Assembly: GCF_001905345.1 (NCBI RefSeq)
Contig: NZ_LFBV01000008.1
Coordinates: 62,001 to 126,000 of the forward strand
DNA from: Streptomyces uncialis
GTDB lineage: Bacteria; Actinomycetota; Actinomycetes; Streptomycetales; Streptomycetaceae
Length of the DNA: 64,000 nucleotides
Direction of reading: 5' to 3'
The position numbers and the translations under genes were made by a program. The stretch's first letter is position 1; the number at the start of each line of letters is the position of its first letter. The notes under the pieces are model-generated. The model searched no databases. It was not told the DNA's origin and was given only the letters and a program-made list of their open reading frames with translations. This document shows, piece by piece, positions 16,684 to 25,144 of the stretch.

Positions 16684-19064
16684 ACGGGGGCCTCCTCGGG
16701 TCGGGGGGTGCCGGTCGCGGGGGCCGGGGCGCCCAGCAGCAGGGCCAGGACCGGGAGGGCGGCGTCCGCGCGGACCGGGTCCGGTCCGGGGCCGAAGCCG
16801 GTCGGCGGGGCGCCGGTCCTGCCGGGCGCGGAGCCCGGGGAACCGGGTCTGCCGACGAGTTCGCCGAGGGTGCGCCGGACCCCGGGGTCGAACACCGAGA
16901 ACGTCCGCCGCAGCAGCGGCAGCACATCCGTGAACGCGTCGGGCGGCACCGTCCGGAGCCAGCCGTCGACCAGGGCCAGCAGCCGCTCGTCATGGACGAG
17001 GAGCATCCCGCCGCCGGAGCCGCCGCCGACGAAGCCGTCGATCCAGGCCGCCGCCTCGCGGGGCCCGGTGCCCGGCGACAACGCGAGGCCCATCAGCAGG
17101 GCGGCCCGCTCCTCGGGCAGCTCCCCGTCGTCCAGCAGGATCCGCGCGGCCCGCCCCCGGATGCCGCCGGGGACGGTGTCCCGCGCGGCGAGGGTGCCGA
17201 GGACCCCGTACCAGCGGGCCCGCAGGTCCTTCCCGCGCCCCTCGGCGGAGGTCTCCAGGGTCTCGGCGAGCAGTCCCACCGCGCCGTGCACCGCGTCCAG
17301 ACGGCCGCGCATCACGGCCGCCGCCTCGTCGTCCAGCGAGCCGCACGCGGGCGGCAGACCCACGAAGACCCGCGCCGCGAGACCCGCCGCGACCTCCGTG
17401 AGAGCCGCGGTGTCCGTGCCCCGTACGTCGCCGTAGCGCACCGAGCGCACCAGGGCGGGGAGTGCCTGGGCGAGCTGTCCGACGTCCGTGCCGAGGGCGG
17501 CCCGGTCCGCGAGGACGCGCATCACGACCGGCAGCGCGTCCGCGAGACCGGCGAGCAGACACCGCTCGGCCAGCGCGGTGACCTCCGCGAGCGACCGCGC
17601 CGACACGGCGTCCGCCGACGCCTTGGCCGTGGCCGCGCCGAGCACGGTGGTGCCCCAGACGCCCGCCTCCGCGACGCGTACCGACAGCTCCGGGTCCCAT
17701 CGCAGGGTCCACTTCTCCCGGAAGGTGCCCGTGCCCATCCGGCCGGGCGACGGCTCGCCCCAGTCCACGCCGAGCAGCCGCAGCCGGTGCAGCAGTCCGC
17801 TGCGCGCGCTGTCGGTGTCCTTGCGCAGATCGAACTCCCGCTCCCGCTCCGCCGCCTCCGGCTTGAGCCGCAGTCCGCGCTGGAGCCGCGTGAGGTCCCG
17901 CTGCAACGGCACGGCGGGGGCCGTGTCCGGTACCTCGCCCAGCGCGTCCCCGACCACGAGGCGGTCCCGGATCAGGGCGAGCGGCACCTCCGAGCCGTCG
18001 CACATCACCGCGCGGACCGCGTCCTGCGTCTCGGTGAGGCCGGGCAGCGGACGGCCGCGCAGCGCGGCGAGGGTGTCCGCGAGCCGGACCGCCTCGATGA
18101 CATGCGCGGGCGACACGAGCCTGCCGTCCTCGCGCAGCAGCCCGGCGACCTTCGTCAGCCAGCGCTCGACGGGGCGGTCGGCGGCCCGGAACAGATGCCC
18201 GTACCAGCCGGGGGACTCGATGCCCGCGCCGTAGCCGCCCGCGCGGGCCAGCCGCCGGTTCGTCCACGGCACCCAGGTGATCTCCACCCTGGCCTTCGGC
18301 AGGCCCTTCAGCCGGGCACGGTCGGCGGCCACCGTGACCCGCCGCCGCAACGCGGGTACGTGCCAGGCGCCGCAGACCACGGCCACGCCGTCCCCGAACT
18401 CGCGCCGCGCGGCCCGGACCGCCAGCCGCATGTACGCCTCACGGGTCAGGTCCCGCTCCTCCTCCCCGTCCCCTTCCCTGCTGGCGGCCTCGTCCTCGGT
18501 CTCCCGCAGGGCCGTCATGGCCTCCGCCAGCGCCTCGAACGGGGCGTACGGGTCGGCGTCCGCCGCGCGGCGGTGCTCGACGACGTCCTCCCACCAGCGT
18601 TCCGCGTCGTCGTACCCGGCGGTCCGCGCGAGCACCGCCAGCGGGTCCGTGCGCACCGGTACGTCCCCTGCGGTGTCCGCGCGCGGGTGCTCGGGCTCCG
18701 CCGGGACGGGCCGGGCCAGCGAGTGGGCGGCCGGGAGGTCGATGAACCGCACGGGTACGCCGTGCCGCAGGGCCCAGCGCAGGGCGACCCACTCCGGTGA
18801 GAAGTCGGCGAGCGGCCAGAACGCGGAGCGGCCCGGCTCGTCCGTCACATGGGCCAGCAGCGCCACCGGCGGGCGCATCGCCGGATCGGCGGCGAGCGCC
18901 AGCAGCGCGTCGGCCTCGGGCGGGCCCTCGATGAGCACGGCGGCCGGGCGGGCCGCCGCGAGCGCCGCCGCCACTCCCCGGGCGGAACCGGGCCCGTGGT
19001 GCCTGACGCCCAGGAGCAGCGGCCCCGGGCCGGGCGCCGGGGGTCCCGGGGGCCGCTGGGTCAC
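16680..19064 (-). CDS. DUF5682 family protein (YehM-like)
   Basis: The 794-residue cytosolic protein has the DUF5682 opening LLLGVRHHGPGSARGVAAAL, then AAVLIEGPPEADALLALAAD. Later conserved blocks are SPEWVALRWALRHGVPVRFI and VVCGAWHVPAL. The HHGPGSA and GPPE motifs suggest a catalytic or ligand-binding N-terminal domain related to TraB/ChaN-type proteins, but no reaction is established. It starts with GTG at 19062-19064, overlapping the AAA gene stop (GTGA), and its own stop overlaps the vWA start. Such tight coupling implies a stoichiometric complex of all three products. It corresponds to E. coli YehM. Confidence 0.8.
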   Translation of the reverse strand: MTQRPPGPPAPGPGPLLLGVRHHGPGSARGVAAALAAARPAAVLIEGPPEADALLALAADPAMRPPVALLAHVTDEPGRSAFWPLADFSPEWVALRWALRHGVPVRFIDLPAAHSLARPVPAEPEHPRADTAGDVPVRTDPLAVLARTAGYDDAERWWEDVVEHRRAADADPYAPFEALAEAMTALRETEDEAASREGDGEEERDLTREAYMRLAVRAARREFGDGVAVVCGAWHVPALRRRVTVAADRARLKGLPKARVEITWVPWTNRRLARAGGYGAGIESPGWYGHLFRAADRPVERWLTKVAGLLREDGRLVSPAHVIEAVRLADTLAALRGRPLPGLTETQDAVRAVMCDGSEVPLALIRDRLVVGDALGEVPDTAPAVPLQRDLTRLQRGLRLKPEAAEREREFDLRKDTDSARSGLLHRLRLLGVDWGEPSPGRMGTGTFREKWTLRWDPELSVRVAEAGVWGTTVLGAATAKASADAVSARSLAEVTALAERCLLAGLADALPVVMRVLADRAALGTDVGQLAQALPALVRSVRYGDVRGTDTAALTEVAAGLAARVFVGLPPACGSLDDEAAAVMRGRLDAVHGAVGLLAETLETSAEGRGKDLRARWYGVLGTLAARDTVPGGIRGRAARILLDDGELPEERAALLMGLALSPGTGPREAAAWIDGFVGGGSGGGMLLVHDERLLALVDGWLRTVPPDAFTDVLPLLRRTFSVFDPGVRRTLGELVGRPGSPGSAPGRTGAPPTGFGPGPDPVRADAALPVLALLLGAPAPATGTPRPEEAPV

Positions 19065-20209
19065 GCGGCCACCTCACGGCAGGCGCGGTAGAGGTCCTGC
19101 CAGCCGTCCCGCTCGCGGACCACGGTCTCCAGGTACTCCTGCCAGACGACCCCGTCGGCGGCCGGGTCGCGGACGACGGCGCCGAGGAGGCCCGCGGCGA
19201 TGTCGGCGGGCCGCAGCACCCCGTCCCCGAAGTGGGCGGCGAGGGCGAGGCCCTGGGTGACGACGGAGATCGCCTCGGCGGTCGACAGCGTGCCGCTCGG
19301 GGACTTCACCTTCGTACGGCCGTCGGCGGTGACACCGCCGCGCAGCTCCCGGAAGACCGTGACGACCCGGCGGATCTCCTCGATCCCGCCGGGCGCGGCG
19401 GGCAGGTCGAGCGAGCGGCCGAGCTGGCCGACCCGGCGCGCGACGATCCCGACCTCGGCGTCGGCGCTCTCCGGCAGCGGCAGCACGACGGTGTTGAAGC
19501 GGCGGCGCAGGGCGCTGGAGAGGTCGTTCACCCCGCGGTCGCGGTCGTTGGCCGTGGCGATGAGGTTGAACCCCCGGACGGCCTGGGTCTCCTCGCCCAG
19601 CTCGGGGACGGGGAGTGTCTTCTCCGAGAGGATCGTGATCAGGGAGTCCTGGACGTCGGCCGGCATCCGCGTCAGCTCCTCGACCCGGGCCGTCATGCCC
19701 TGGGCCATGGCGCGCATCACGGGGCTGGGGACGAGCGCCTCGCGGCTGGGGCCGTGGGCGAGCAGCCGCGCGTAGTTCCAGCCGTAGCGGACGGCTTCCT
19801 CCGGGGTGCCCGCGGTGCCCTGCACGAGCAGCGTCGAGTCCCCGCTGACGGCCGCGGCCAGATGCTCGGACACCCAGGTCTTCGCCGTGCCGGGGACCCC
19901 GAGGAGCAGCAGCGCCCGGTCGGTGGCGAGGGTGGTGACGGCGACCTCGACGATCCGGCGCGGGCCCACGTACTTGGGGGTGATGACGGTGCCGTCGGGG
20001 AGGGTGCCGCCGAGCAGGTACGTCGCCACGGCCCACGGCGACATCCTCCAGCGCTCGGGACGCGGGCGGTCGTCCTGCGCGGCCAGCGCGGCGAGTTCCC
20101 CGGCGAAGGCCTCCTCCGCGTGCGGACGCAGCACCTCGGCGGACGCCGCGGGCGCGGTGGACGGGACGGGAACGACGGGTTCGACGAGTGGCGTGATGGG
20201 CGCGGACAT
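19061..20209 (-). CDS. MoxR-type AAA+ ATPase (YehL-like)
   Basis: With the ATG at 20209, preceded by GGAGGGGGATC, the protein has 382 residues. The AAA+ core starts near residue 85: Walker A GVPGTAKT (104-111), a MoxR-type arginine/acidic block LTRMPADVQDSLITILSEKT, sensor 1 FNLIATANDRDRGVNDLSSA, and LRRRF after it. MoxR ATPases power remodelling of partner complexes through vWA proteins. It is the first gene of the leftward operon and is divergent from the SWIM-finger gene, with 133 bp between them. The whole set matches the YehL branch of the MoxR family. Confidence 0.87.
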   Translation of the reverse strand: MSAPITPLVEPVVPVPSTAPAASAEVLRPHAEEAFAGELAALAAQDDRPRPERWRMSPWAVATYLLGGTLPDGTVITPKYVGPRRIVEVAVTTLATDRALLLLGVPGTAKTWVSEHLAAAVSGDSTLLVQGTAGTPEEAVRYGWNYARLLAHGPSREALVPSPVMRAMAQGMTARVEELTRMPADVQDSLITILSEKTLPVPELGEETQAVRGFNLIATANDRDRGVNDLSSALRRRFNTVVLPLPESADAEVGIVARRVGQLGRSLDLPAAPGGIEEIRRVVTVFRELRGGVTADGRTKVKSPSGTLSTAEAISVVTQGLALAAHFGDGVLRPADIAAGLLGAVVRDPAADGVVWQEYLETVVRERDGWQDLYRACREVAA

Positions 20210-20342
20210 GGAGCGATCCCCCTCCAGCTGGGCCGGTTCTGATCCGGTGTCCACGGTGCACCACACCACTGACAATCGGCCCTGGCGCGGGAGTTCGCGC
20301 AGGTCGGACCGCGTTGTCAGTGGCAGGGCCTACCTTCGGGGC

Positions 20343-21701
20343 ATGACTCAGCAGGGGGTGCGCTGGACGTCGGAGCGGGTGCTGGCAATGGCGCCTGACG
20401 CGGCGTCACGCAAGGCGGCGGCCGAGCTCGGCACGGCCGGGCCGTGGTCGGGCACGGGCTGTTCGGACGGGGCACCGGCCGCGGCCGGTCCCGCCTTGTG
20501 GGGGCTGTGCAAGGGCGGCGGCGCCGCTCCGTACCGGACGGTGGTGGATCTGCGGGACCCGGCGGGCCCGGCGTACAGCTGTGACTGTGTGAGCCGCAAG
20601 GTGCCCTGCAAGCACGCGCTCGGCCTGCTCACGCTGTGGTCGCTGCCCCAGGGCCCGGTGGCGCCGGGGGCGCCGCCGGACTGGGCGGGGCGGTGGCTGG
20701 GCGGCCGGGCCGGGCGGCCCGCGGGCGCCGCCTTGGCACCGGCCGGTGCGCCCGCCGATCCGGAGGCGGCGCGGCGGCGGGCGGAGCGGCGCGCCGAGCG
20801 GGTGACGGCGGGGGCGCTGGAGCTGGAGCGGCGGCTCGCGGATCTGATGCGCGGCGGTCTCGCCGCGGTGGAACGGGAGGGGCGGGCGGTGTGGGAGGAG
20901 ACGGCGGCGCGGATGGTCGACGCGCAGGCGCCGGGGCTGGCCGCGCGGGCCCGGGAGCTGGGGGCGCTCACCGGGTCGGGTCCGGGGTGGCCGGTACGGG
21001 TGCTGGAGGAGTGCGCGCTGCTGCATCTGCTGGCGCGGGGCTGGCTCCACCGGGACACCCTCCCGGCACCCCTCGCCGCGACGGTACGCACCCGGGTCGG
21101 GCTGCCGTCACCACCCGTGGGCCCGCCCTCGCGGGACCGCTGGCTGGTGCTCGCGTCGTACGACACCCCGGACGCCCGTCTGACGACCCGCCGTATCTGG
21201 GTGCACGGCACGGAGTCCGGGCGGACGGGCCTGGTGCTGTCGTACGGGGCGGCGGGCCGCGCCCCGGAGGTGTCGTTCCCCGTCGGCTCCACGGTGGACG
21301 CGGAGGCGGTGTGGTACCCGGGGGCGGGGCAGTCCCGGGTGGAGCTGACCGGCGCCGCCCTCGACCCGGGGCCGTGCCCGGTCCGGCCGGCGGGGGTCGG
21401 GGTCGCGGAGGCGGTCGCGGGGTACGGGGGCGCGGTGGCGGTCGATCCCTGGCTGGAGAGCTGTCCCGTGACGGTCTCGGGGGTGAGACCGGCGGGCTCC
21501 GGGGCCGGCTGGTCGCTGCTCGGCCCGGCCGGGGGCGGCGCACTGCCGCTGACCTCGGCGTTCCAGCGGTCCCCCGGGCTGTGGCGGCTGGTCTCGGTGT
21601 CCGGCGGCGCGGACGTCACGGTCTTCGGGGAACTGGGCTTCGAGGGCTTCCGCCCCCTGGCGGTCTGGGCCCCGGAGGGAGGACTCGTCCCCCTCGTATG
21701 A
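20343..21701 (+). CDS. SWIM zinc-finger protein (YehQ-like)
   Basis: The 452-residue protein has a SWIM finger near the N-terminus: Cys80-x-Cys82-x6-Cys89-x-His91 in SCDCVSRKVPCKHALGLL. SWIM domains bind zinc and then DNA or proteins. The rest is an Ala/Arg/Gly-rich helical region (120-250) and a conserved C-terminal half (RDRWLVLASYDTPDARLTTR, ALPLTSAFQRSPGLWRLVSV) found only in proteins of this cluster. The ATG at 20343 matches the family start MTQQGVRWTSERVLAMAPDA. It is the first of two rightward genes and partners the divergent AAA-DUF5682-vWA operon; E. coli has the equivalent YehQ. Confidence 0.85.
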   Translation: MTQQGVRWTSERVLAMAPDAASRKAAAELGTAGPWSGTGCSDGAPAAAGPALWGLCKGGGAAPYRTVVDLRDPAGPAYSCDCVSRKVPCKHALGLLTLWSLPQGPVAPGAPPDWAGRWLGGRAGRPAGAALAPAGAPADPEAARRRAERRAERVTAGALELERRLADLMRGGLAAVEREGRAVWEETAARMVDAQAPGLAARARELGALTGSGPGWPVRVLEECALLHLLARGWLHRDTLPAPLAATVRTRVGLPSPPVGPPSRDRWLVLASYDTPDARLTTRRIWVHGTESGRTGLVLSYGAAGRAPEVSFPVGSTVDAEAVWYPGAGQSRVELTGAALDPGPCPVRPAGVGVAEAVAGYGGAVAVDPWLESCPVTVSGVRPAGSGAGWSLLGPAGGGALPLTSAFQRSPGLWRLVSVSGGADVTVFGELGFEGFRPLAVWAPEGGLVPLV

Positions 21702-22232
21702 GTGCGGCGGCGGGCGGGTGGGTCCGGGGAGCTGTTGGGTTCGGGGAGTCTCCGTTCGGCTGGTGAGTTCGGTGGGCCTGGTGGGCCGGTGAGTTCACCG
21801 GGTCCGGTGAGTCCGTTCGGCTGGTGGGTGCGCTCGGTCCGGCGGGGCTGGTCCGAGGCCCGGTGGGTCCGGCCGCTGGGCACGCGGGGACGGGTACGGA
21901 GCGCGGTCGCGACGACGGCAGCGGCAGCGGCAGCGACCGTCGGTAGCCACCGTCCCGGGCCTCGGTTCCCGGTTGCCGTGAGGGCGGTTCCCCCTGCCCG
22001 GTGACGGGGCGTCGGGTACGGCTCTTCGGTGTCCGGGGCGGTTCGCCGTGGGCGGCCGGGGCCGGGTGAGTGTGACGGCCGGGCGGTCGTGGGTGCGGTC
22101 CGTGGCGCGGGTGCGTCTCTGGTGCGGGTACGTCTCCGTACCCCCGTGCGCCCACATGCCCGACGGAATGCGGCGATACGAGGCCGCTCAGGTTTTTTGT
22201 CCGGTGGGTCGGGAAGGGAAGGCGGGGTCGGG
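21702..22232. other. 530-bp interval between the SWIM and DUF5691 genes
   Basis: No gene is called. 21740-21840 contains imperfect short repeats (TTCGGCTGGTG twice, CCGGTGAGTTC/CCGGTGAGTCC three times). A run of six T follows at about 22193, close to the DUF5691 start. Long frames here on either strand are Ser/Pro/Thr/Arg-rich shadows. The length suggests that the DUF5691 gene has its own promoter. Confidence 0.4.
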
Positions 22233-23813
22233 ATGAGTGGTGAGTGGGACGAGCTGGTCGTCGCCGCGTTACTCGGTACGGGGCGGCGGGCCGTACCGTC
22301 CGGCGGGGAGGGTCCGTCGGAGCTGCTGGACATGGCGGCGAGGCACACCGTGCGGCGCCGTGCGGGGCTGACGCCCGGACCGGAGCCGGAACGTCCGGTG
22401 CCCGCGCCGCCGGACCCCCGGCCCCCCACCCCGGCCGCCGCGGCGGCCCGGCTGGCCTCGCTGCTCCGGGAGCAGCCACGGGCACCCGGCGGGACATCCC
22501 GCCGGGCCACCACGCCCGACCTGCGGGAACTCCTTCCGCAGTGGCTCGCCGCCGCCAACTCCCGGGGGTACGCGGCGCCGCCGGAGCAACTCCCCGCCCT
22601 GCTGGACGCGGCCCGTGGCCGCAGCGATCTGCGTCCGGCCGTCCTGGTGTACGCGGGACCCCGTGCCCGTTGGCTGGCGGGGCTCAACCCGGAGTGGCGG
22701 TTCGCGCTGCGGGCGGGTCCGGGCGCGGGGGGCGCGCTGCCCGCGCCCGACGATCAGCGGGCGGTGGCCCGGCTCTGGCAGGAGGGTCTGTTCGCGGAGC
22801 GGACGGCGTTGCTGGACGCGGTGCGCGTCCATGACCCGGCGGCCGGCCGGGCCCTGCTGGGGGCGACCTGGCCGACGGAGCGGGCGGAGGACCGGCTGAT
22901 GTTCCTCGACTCGTTCCGTACGGGGTTGGGGCCGGACGACGAGGAGTTCCTGGAGGCCGCGCTGGCCGACCGCAGCCGCAATGTCCGGGCCACCGCCGCC
23001 GAACTCCTCTCGGCCCTGCCGTCGTCGGCGCTGGCCGGGCGGATGGCGGCCCGCGCGGTGGCCTGTGTGGCGCTGGACCGGATGCGGCCGGTCCCGACGG
23101 TCGTGGTCGAGGCACCGCACGAGTGCGACCCGGCGATGGAACGGGACGGGGTCACGCCGAATCCTCCGCCGGGCCGGGGCGAACGGTCCTGGTGGCTGGG
23201 CCAGTTGGTGGAGGCCGCGCCGCTGGGGGTATGGCCGGGGCGCCTCGGTGTCGCGGACGCGCGGGAGACCGTCGCGCTCGCGGTCGTGGACGACTGGCGC
23301 GGGGAACTGCACGCGGCGTGGTGCCGGGCGGCGGTGCGGCAACGGGACGCGGAGTGGTCGCGGGCGCTGCTCGGGGCGCCCGCGTCACCGGACGCGGGCG
23401 GGCCGGGGGCGGTGTCCCTGGCGGAACGGGCGAAGCTGCTGGGCGCGCTGCCACCTGCGGAACGGGCCGACTGGGTCGCCGGGTTCATCGCGGCGCACGG
23501 GCTGTCGGAGGCGTTCCAGCTGCTCGGGGGGTGCGGGGTGCCGTGGGCGGCGGGGCTGGGGCGGGCCGTCGTCGACGCGCTGAACATCGCGCGGGACGCG
23601 GGGAGTTATCCGTGGAGCTTCAGCGGGGTGATGGGGCTGGCCGAGCGGTGCCTTGATCCTGCGGAGGGCGAGCGGCTGGAGGGGCTCACGGCGACGCCGG
23701 TGGAGTCCGAGCATGCGGCGCCCGGGGCCGGGGGGTACTGGGCGGAGTCGTTCCAGCGGTTGCTGGGTACGTTGCGGCTGCGCGCCGCGATGCTCCAGGA
23801 ACTCACTCCCTGA
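22233..23813 (+). CDS. DUF5691 family protein
   Basis: The 526-residue protein starts MSGEWDELVVAALLGTGRRA, the characteristic opening of DUF5691 proteins, which are encoded beside SWIM/MoxR/vWA/DUF5682 genes. The middle has HEAT-like helical stretches (DEEFLEAALADRSRNVRATA then AELLSALPSSALAGRMAARA), which suggest a scaffold. No catalytic motif was recognised. GGGAAGGGAAGGCGGGG precedes the ATG. The stop codon is followed after one base by the boundary module of composite repeat locus 3. Confidence 0.8.
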   Translation: MSGEWDELVVAALLGTGRRAVPSGGEGPSELLDMAARHTVRRRAGLTPGPEPERPVPAPPDPRPPTPAAAAARLASLLREQPRAPGGTSRRATTPDLRELLPQWLAAANSRGYAAPPEQLPALLDAARGRSDLRPAVLVYAGPRARWLAGLNPEWRFALRAGPGAGGALPAPDDQRAVARLWQEGLFAERTALLDAVRVHDPAAGRALLGATWPTERAEDRLMFLDSFRTGLGPDDEEFLEAALADRSRNVRATAAELLSALPSSALAGRMAARAVACVALDRMRPVPTVVVEAPHECDPAMERDGVTPNPPPGRGERSWWLGQLVEAAPLGVWPGRLGVADARETVALAVVDDWRGELHAAWCRAAVRQRDAEWSRALLGAPASPDAGGPGAVSLAERAKLLGALPPAERADWVAGFIAAHGLSEAFQLLGGCGVPWAAGLGRAVVDALNIARDAGSYPWSFSGVMGLAERCLDPAEGERLEGLTATPVESEHAAPGAGGYWAESFQRLLGTLRLRAAMLQELTP

Positions 23814-23814
23814 G

Positions 23815-24389
23815 CGGGTCGCCTTCGCTCGCGCTTCCGGGTTACCTGTGCGGGTCGCCTTCGCTCGCGCCCCCGGGTTCCCTGTGCGGGTCGCACTTGT
23901 TCCCGCACAGGTCGCTCGTGGGGTGCGCAGTTCCCCGCGCCCCTGGATGCTGCCCAATTTCGGTCGCTCTTCGGGTGCGGGTCTGCCCTCGTTTTTGCGC
24001 AGTTCCCCGCGCCCCTTTGGGGGCGCCTCAGCCCCTTGCTGTTGCCTTTCGCCATCCTCCTCGTGCAGTCGCAGGGCTGCGGGAGGGGGTGGGCGGGAAT
24101 CTCTGCTCGCAGACTCCGATGCTCTTCAGTCGGGTCAGGGGGCGTCGTACCGAGCGTGTCGGATCGAGGACGGAGAATCCCGACCGGCACCGACCCGAAG
24201 AACCGACCGGACGCGCCCCAAAGGGGCGCGGGGAACTGCGCAAAACCCACGGACGACGGCACAGCAACGAAGTACGCCCAGCACAAGAAACCACAGGGGC
24301 GCGAGGAACTGCGCACCCCACGAGCGACGGCACAGCAACGGAGTGCGCCAGGCCGGACGGACCCAGAACGCGCAAGCGAAAGGCGGACC
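23815..24389. repeat. composite intergenic repeat, locus 3
   Basis: It begins one base after the DUF5691 stop with GGGTCGCCTTCGCTCGCGCTTC, which recurs in variant form 41 bp on. It ends with the reverse complement module (CGCAAGCGAAAGGCGGACCT), which abuts the icmB stop. Inward motifs lie near 23926 and 23998, the core at 24052-24204, and forward motifs near 24223 and 24296. It fills the whole gap between two converging genes and is the most compact of the six loci. Confidence 0.9.
24052..24204 (+). repeat. conserved core of composite repeat, copy C
   Basis: It matches copies A and B in both conserved blocks. The 15-nt variable segment is GGTCAGGGGGCGTCG. The 5' hairpin is slightly degenerate (CATCCTCCTCG). 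Confidence 0.88.
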
Positions 24390-24824
24390 TCACGCCCCGG
24401 AGGGCTCCGCCCGGTCGACCGGGCCGCGAACGTTCGCCCGGACCCAGTCCACGATCGCCGTGGTCGTCGCCCCGGGCGTGAAGATCTCGGCCACCCCCAA
24501 CTCCTTCAGCGGCGCGATGTCCGCCTCGGGGATGATCCCGCCCCCGAACACCTTGATGTCCTCCGCGTCGCGTTCCTTGAGCAGCTCGATGACGCGCGCG
24601 AACAGCGTGTTGTGGGCGCCCGAGAGGATGGACATCCCGATCGCGTCGGCGTCCTCCTGGATCGCCGTGGCGACGACCTGTTCCGGGGTCTGGTGCAGCC
24701 CGGTGTAGATGACCTCCATACCGGCGTCCCGCAGGGCCCGCGCGATCACCTTCGCCCCGCGGTCATGACCGTCGAGCCCCGGCTTGGCGACCACCACACG
24801 GATCGGCCCGGCTGCCACACCCAT
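24390..24824 (-). CDS. icmB: isobutyryl/methylmalonyl-CoA mutase small, B12-binding subunit
   Basis: The 144-residue protein is a free-standing cobalamin-binding domain. It contains the base-off motif DGHDRGAKV (Asp-x-His-x-x-Gly, whose His ligates cobalt), then LSG-type MSILSGAHNTLFARVIELLK and FGGGIIPEADIAPLKELGV. The short length fits the separate small subunit of isobutyryl-CoA mutase (IcmB), which needs a large subunit encoded elsewhere. In S. coelicolor the icmB gene also lies apart from icmA, as I recall. The ATG at 24824 has GGAGG five bases upstream; a TTG four codons earlier is less likely. Corrinoid proteins of other mutases cannot be fully excluded. Confidence 0.85.
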   Translation of the reverse strand: MGVAAGPIRVVVAKPGLDGHDRGAKVIARALRDAGMEVIYTGLHQTPEQVVATAIQEDADAIGMSILSGAHNTLFARVIELLKERDAEDIKVFGGGIIPEADIAPLKELGVAEIFTPGATTTAIVDWVRANVRGPVDRAEPSGA

Positions 24825-25144
24825 CACTGCCTCCAAGTACGCACAAGACGAACCCGCCCGAGGGGCATGTACCCACGGTGACCCGCCGCACGGCCGCCGG
24901 TGAGCCCGTGCCCGATCGGGGCAGGTGTCCCGGCCCGACGGCCCGGTGAGTGAACGAACGTTATCCCGGGCGTCCGCGGCCCGGCAGTTTCGCGGAGCCG
25001 ACCGAGGGGGAAATCACATCGTGGGACAGTTCACCGCGTCCCGCGCCGGGGCGACCCCGCCAGGGGCCCGCCGAGGAGCGGGCGTGAGGCCCTAGGGCGC
25101 CCCGAGGACGACGTGGTCCCGGTGTGCCGACGGGAGGTCGGCCG
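24825..25144. other. divergent intergenic region icmB / lipase
   Basis: 320 bp with no gene. The palindrome-like GAACGAACGTTATC near 24955 is the least GC-rich part and may belong to a promoter. GGGAGG at about 25132 is the ribosome site of the lipase gene. Confidence 0.4.
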
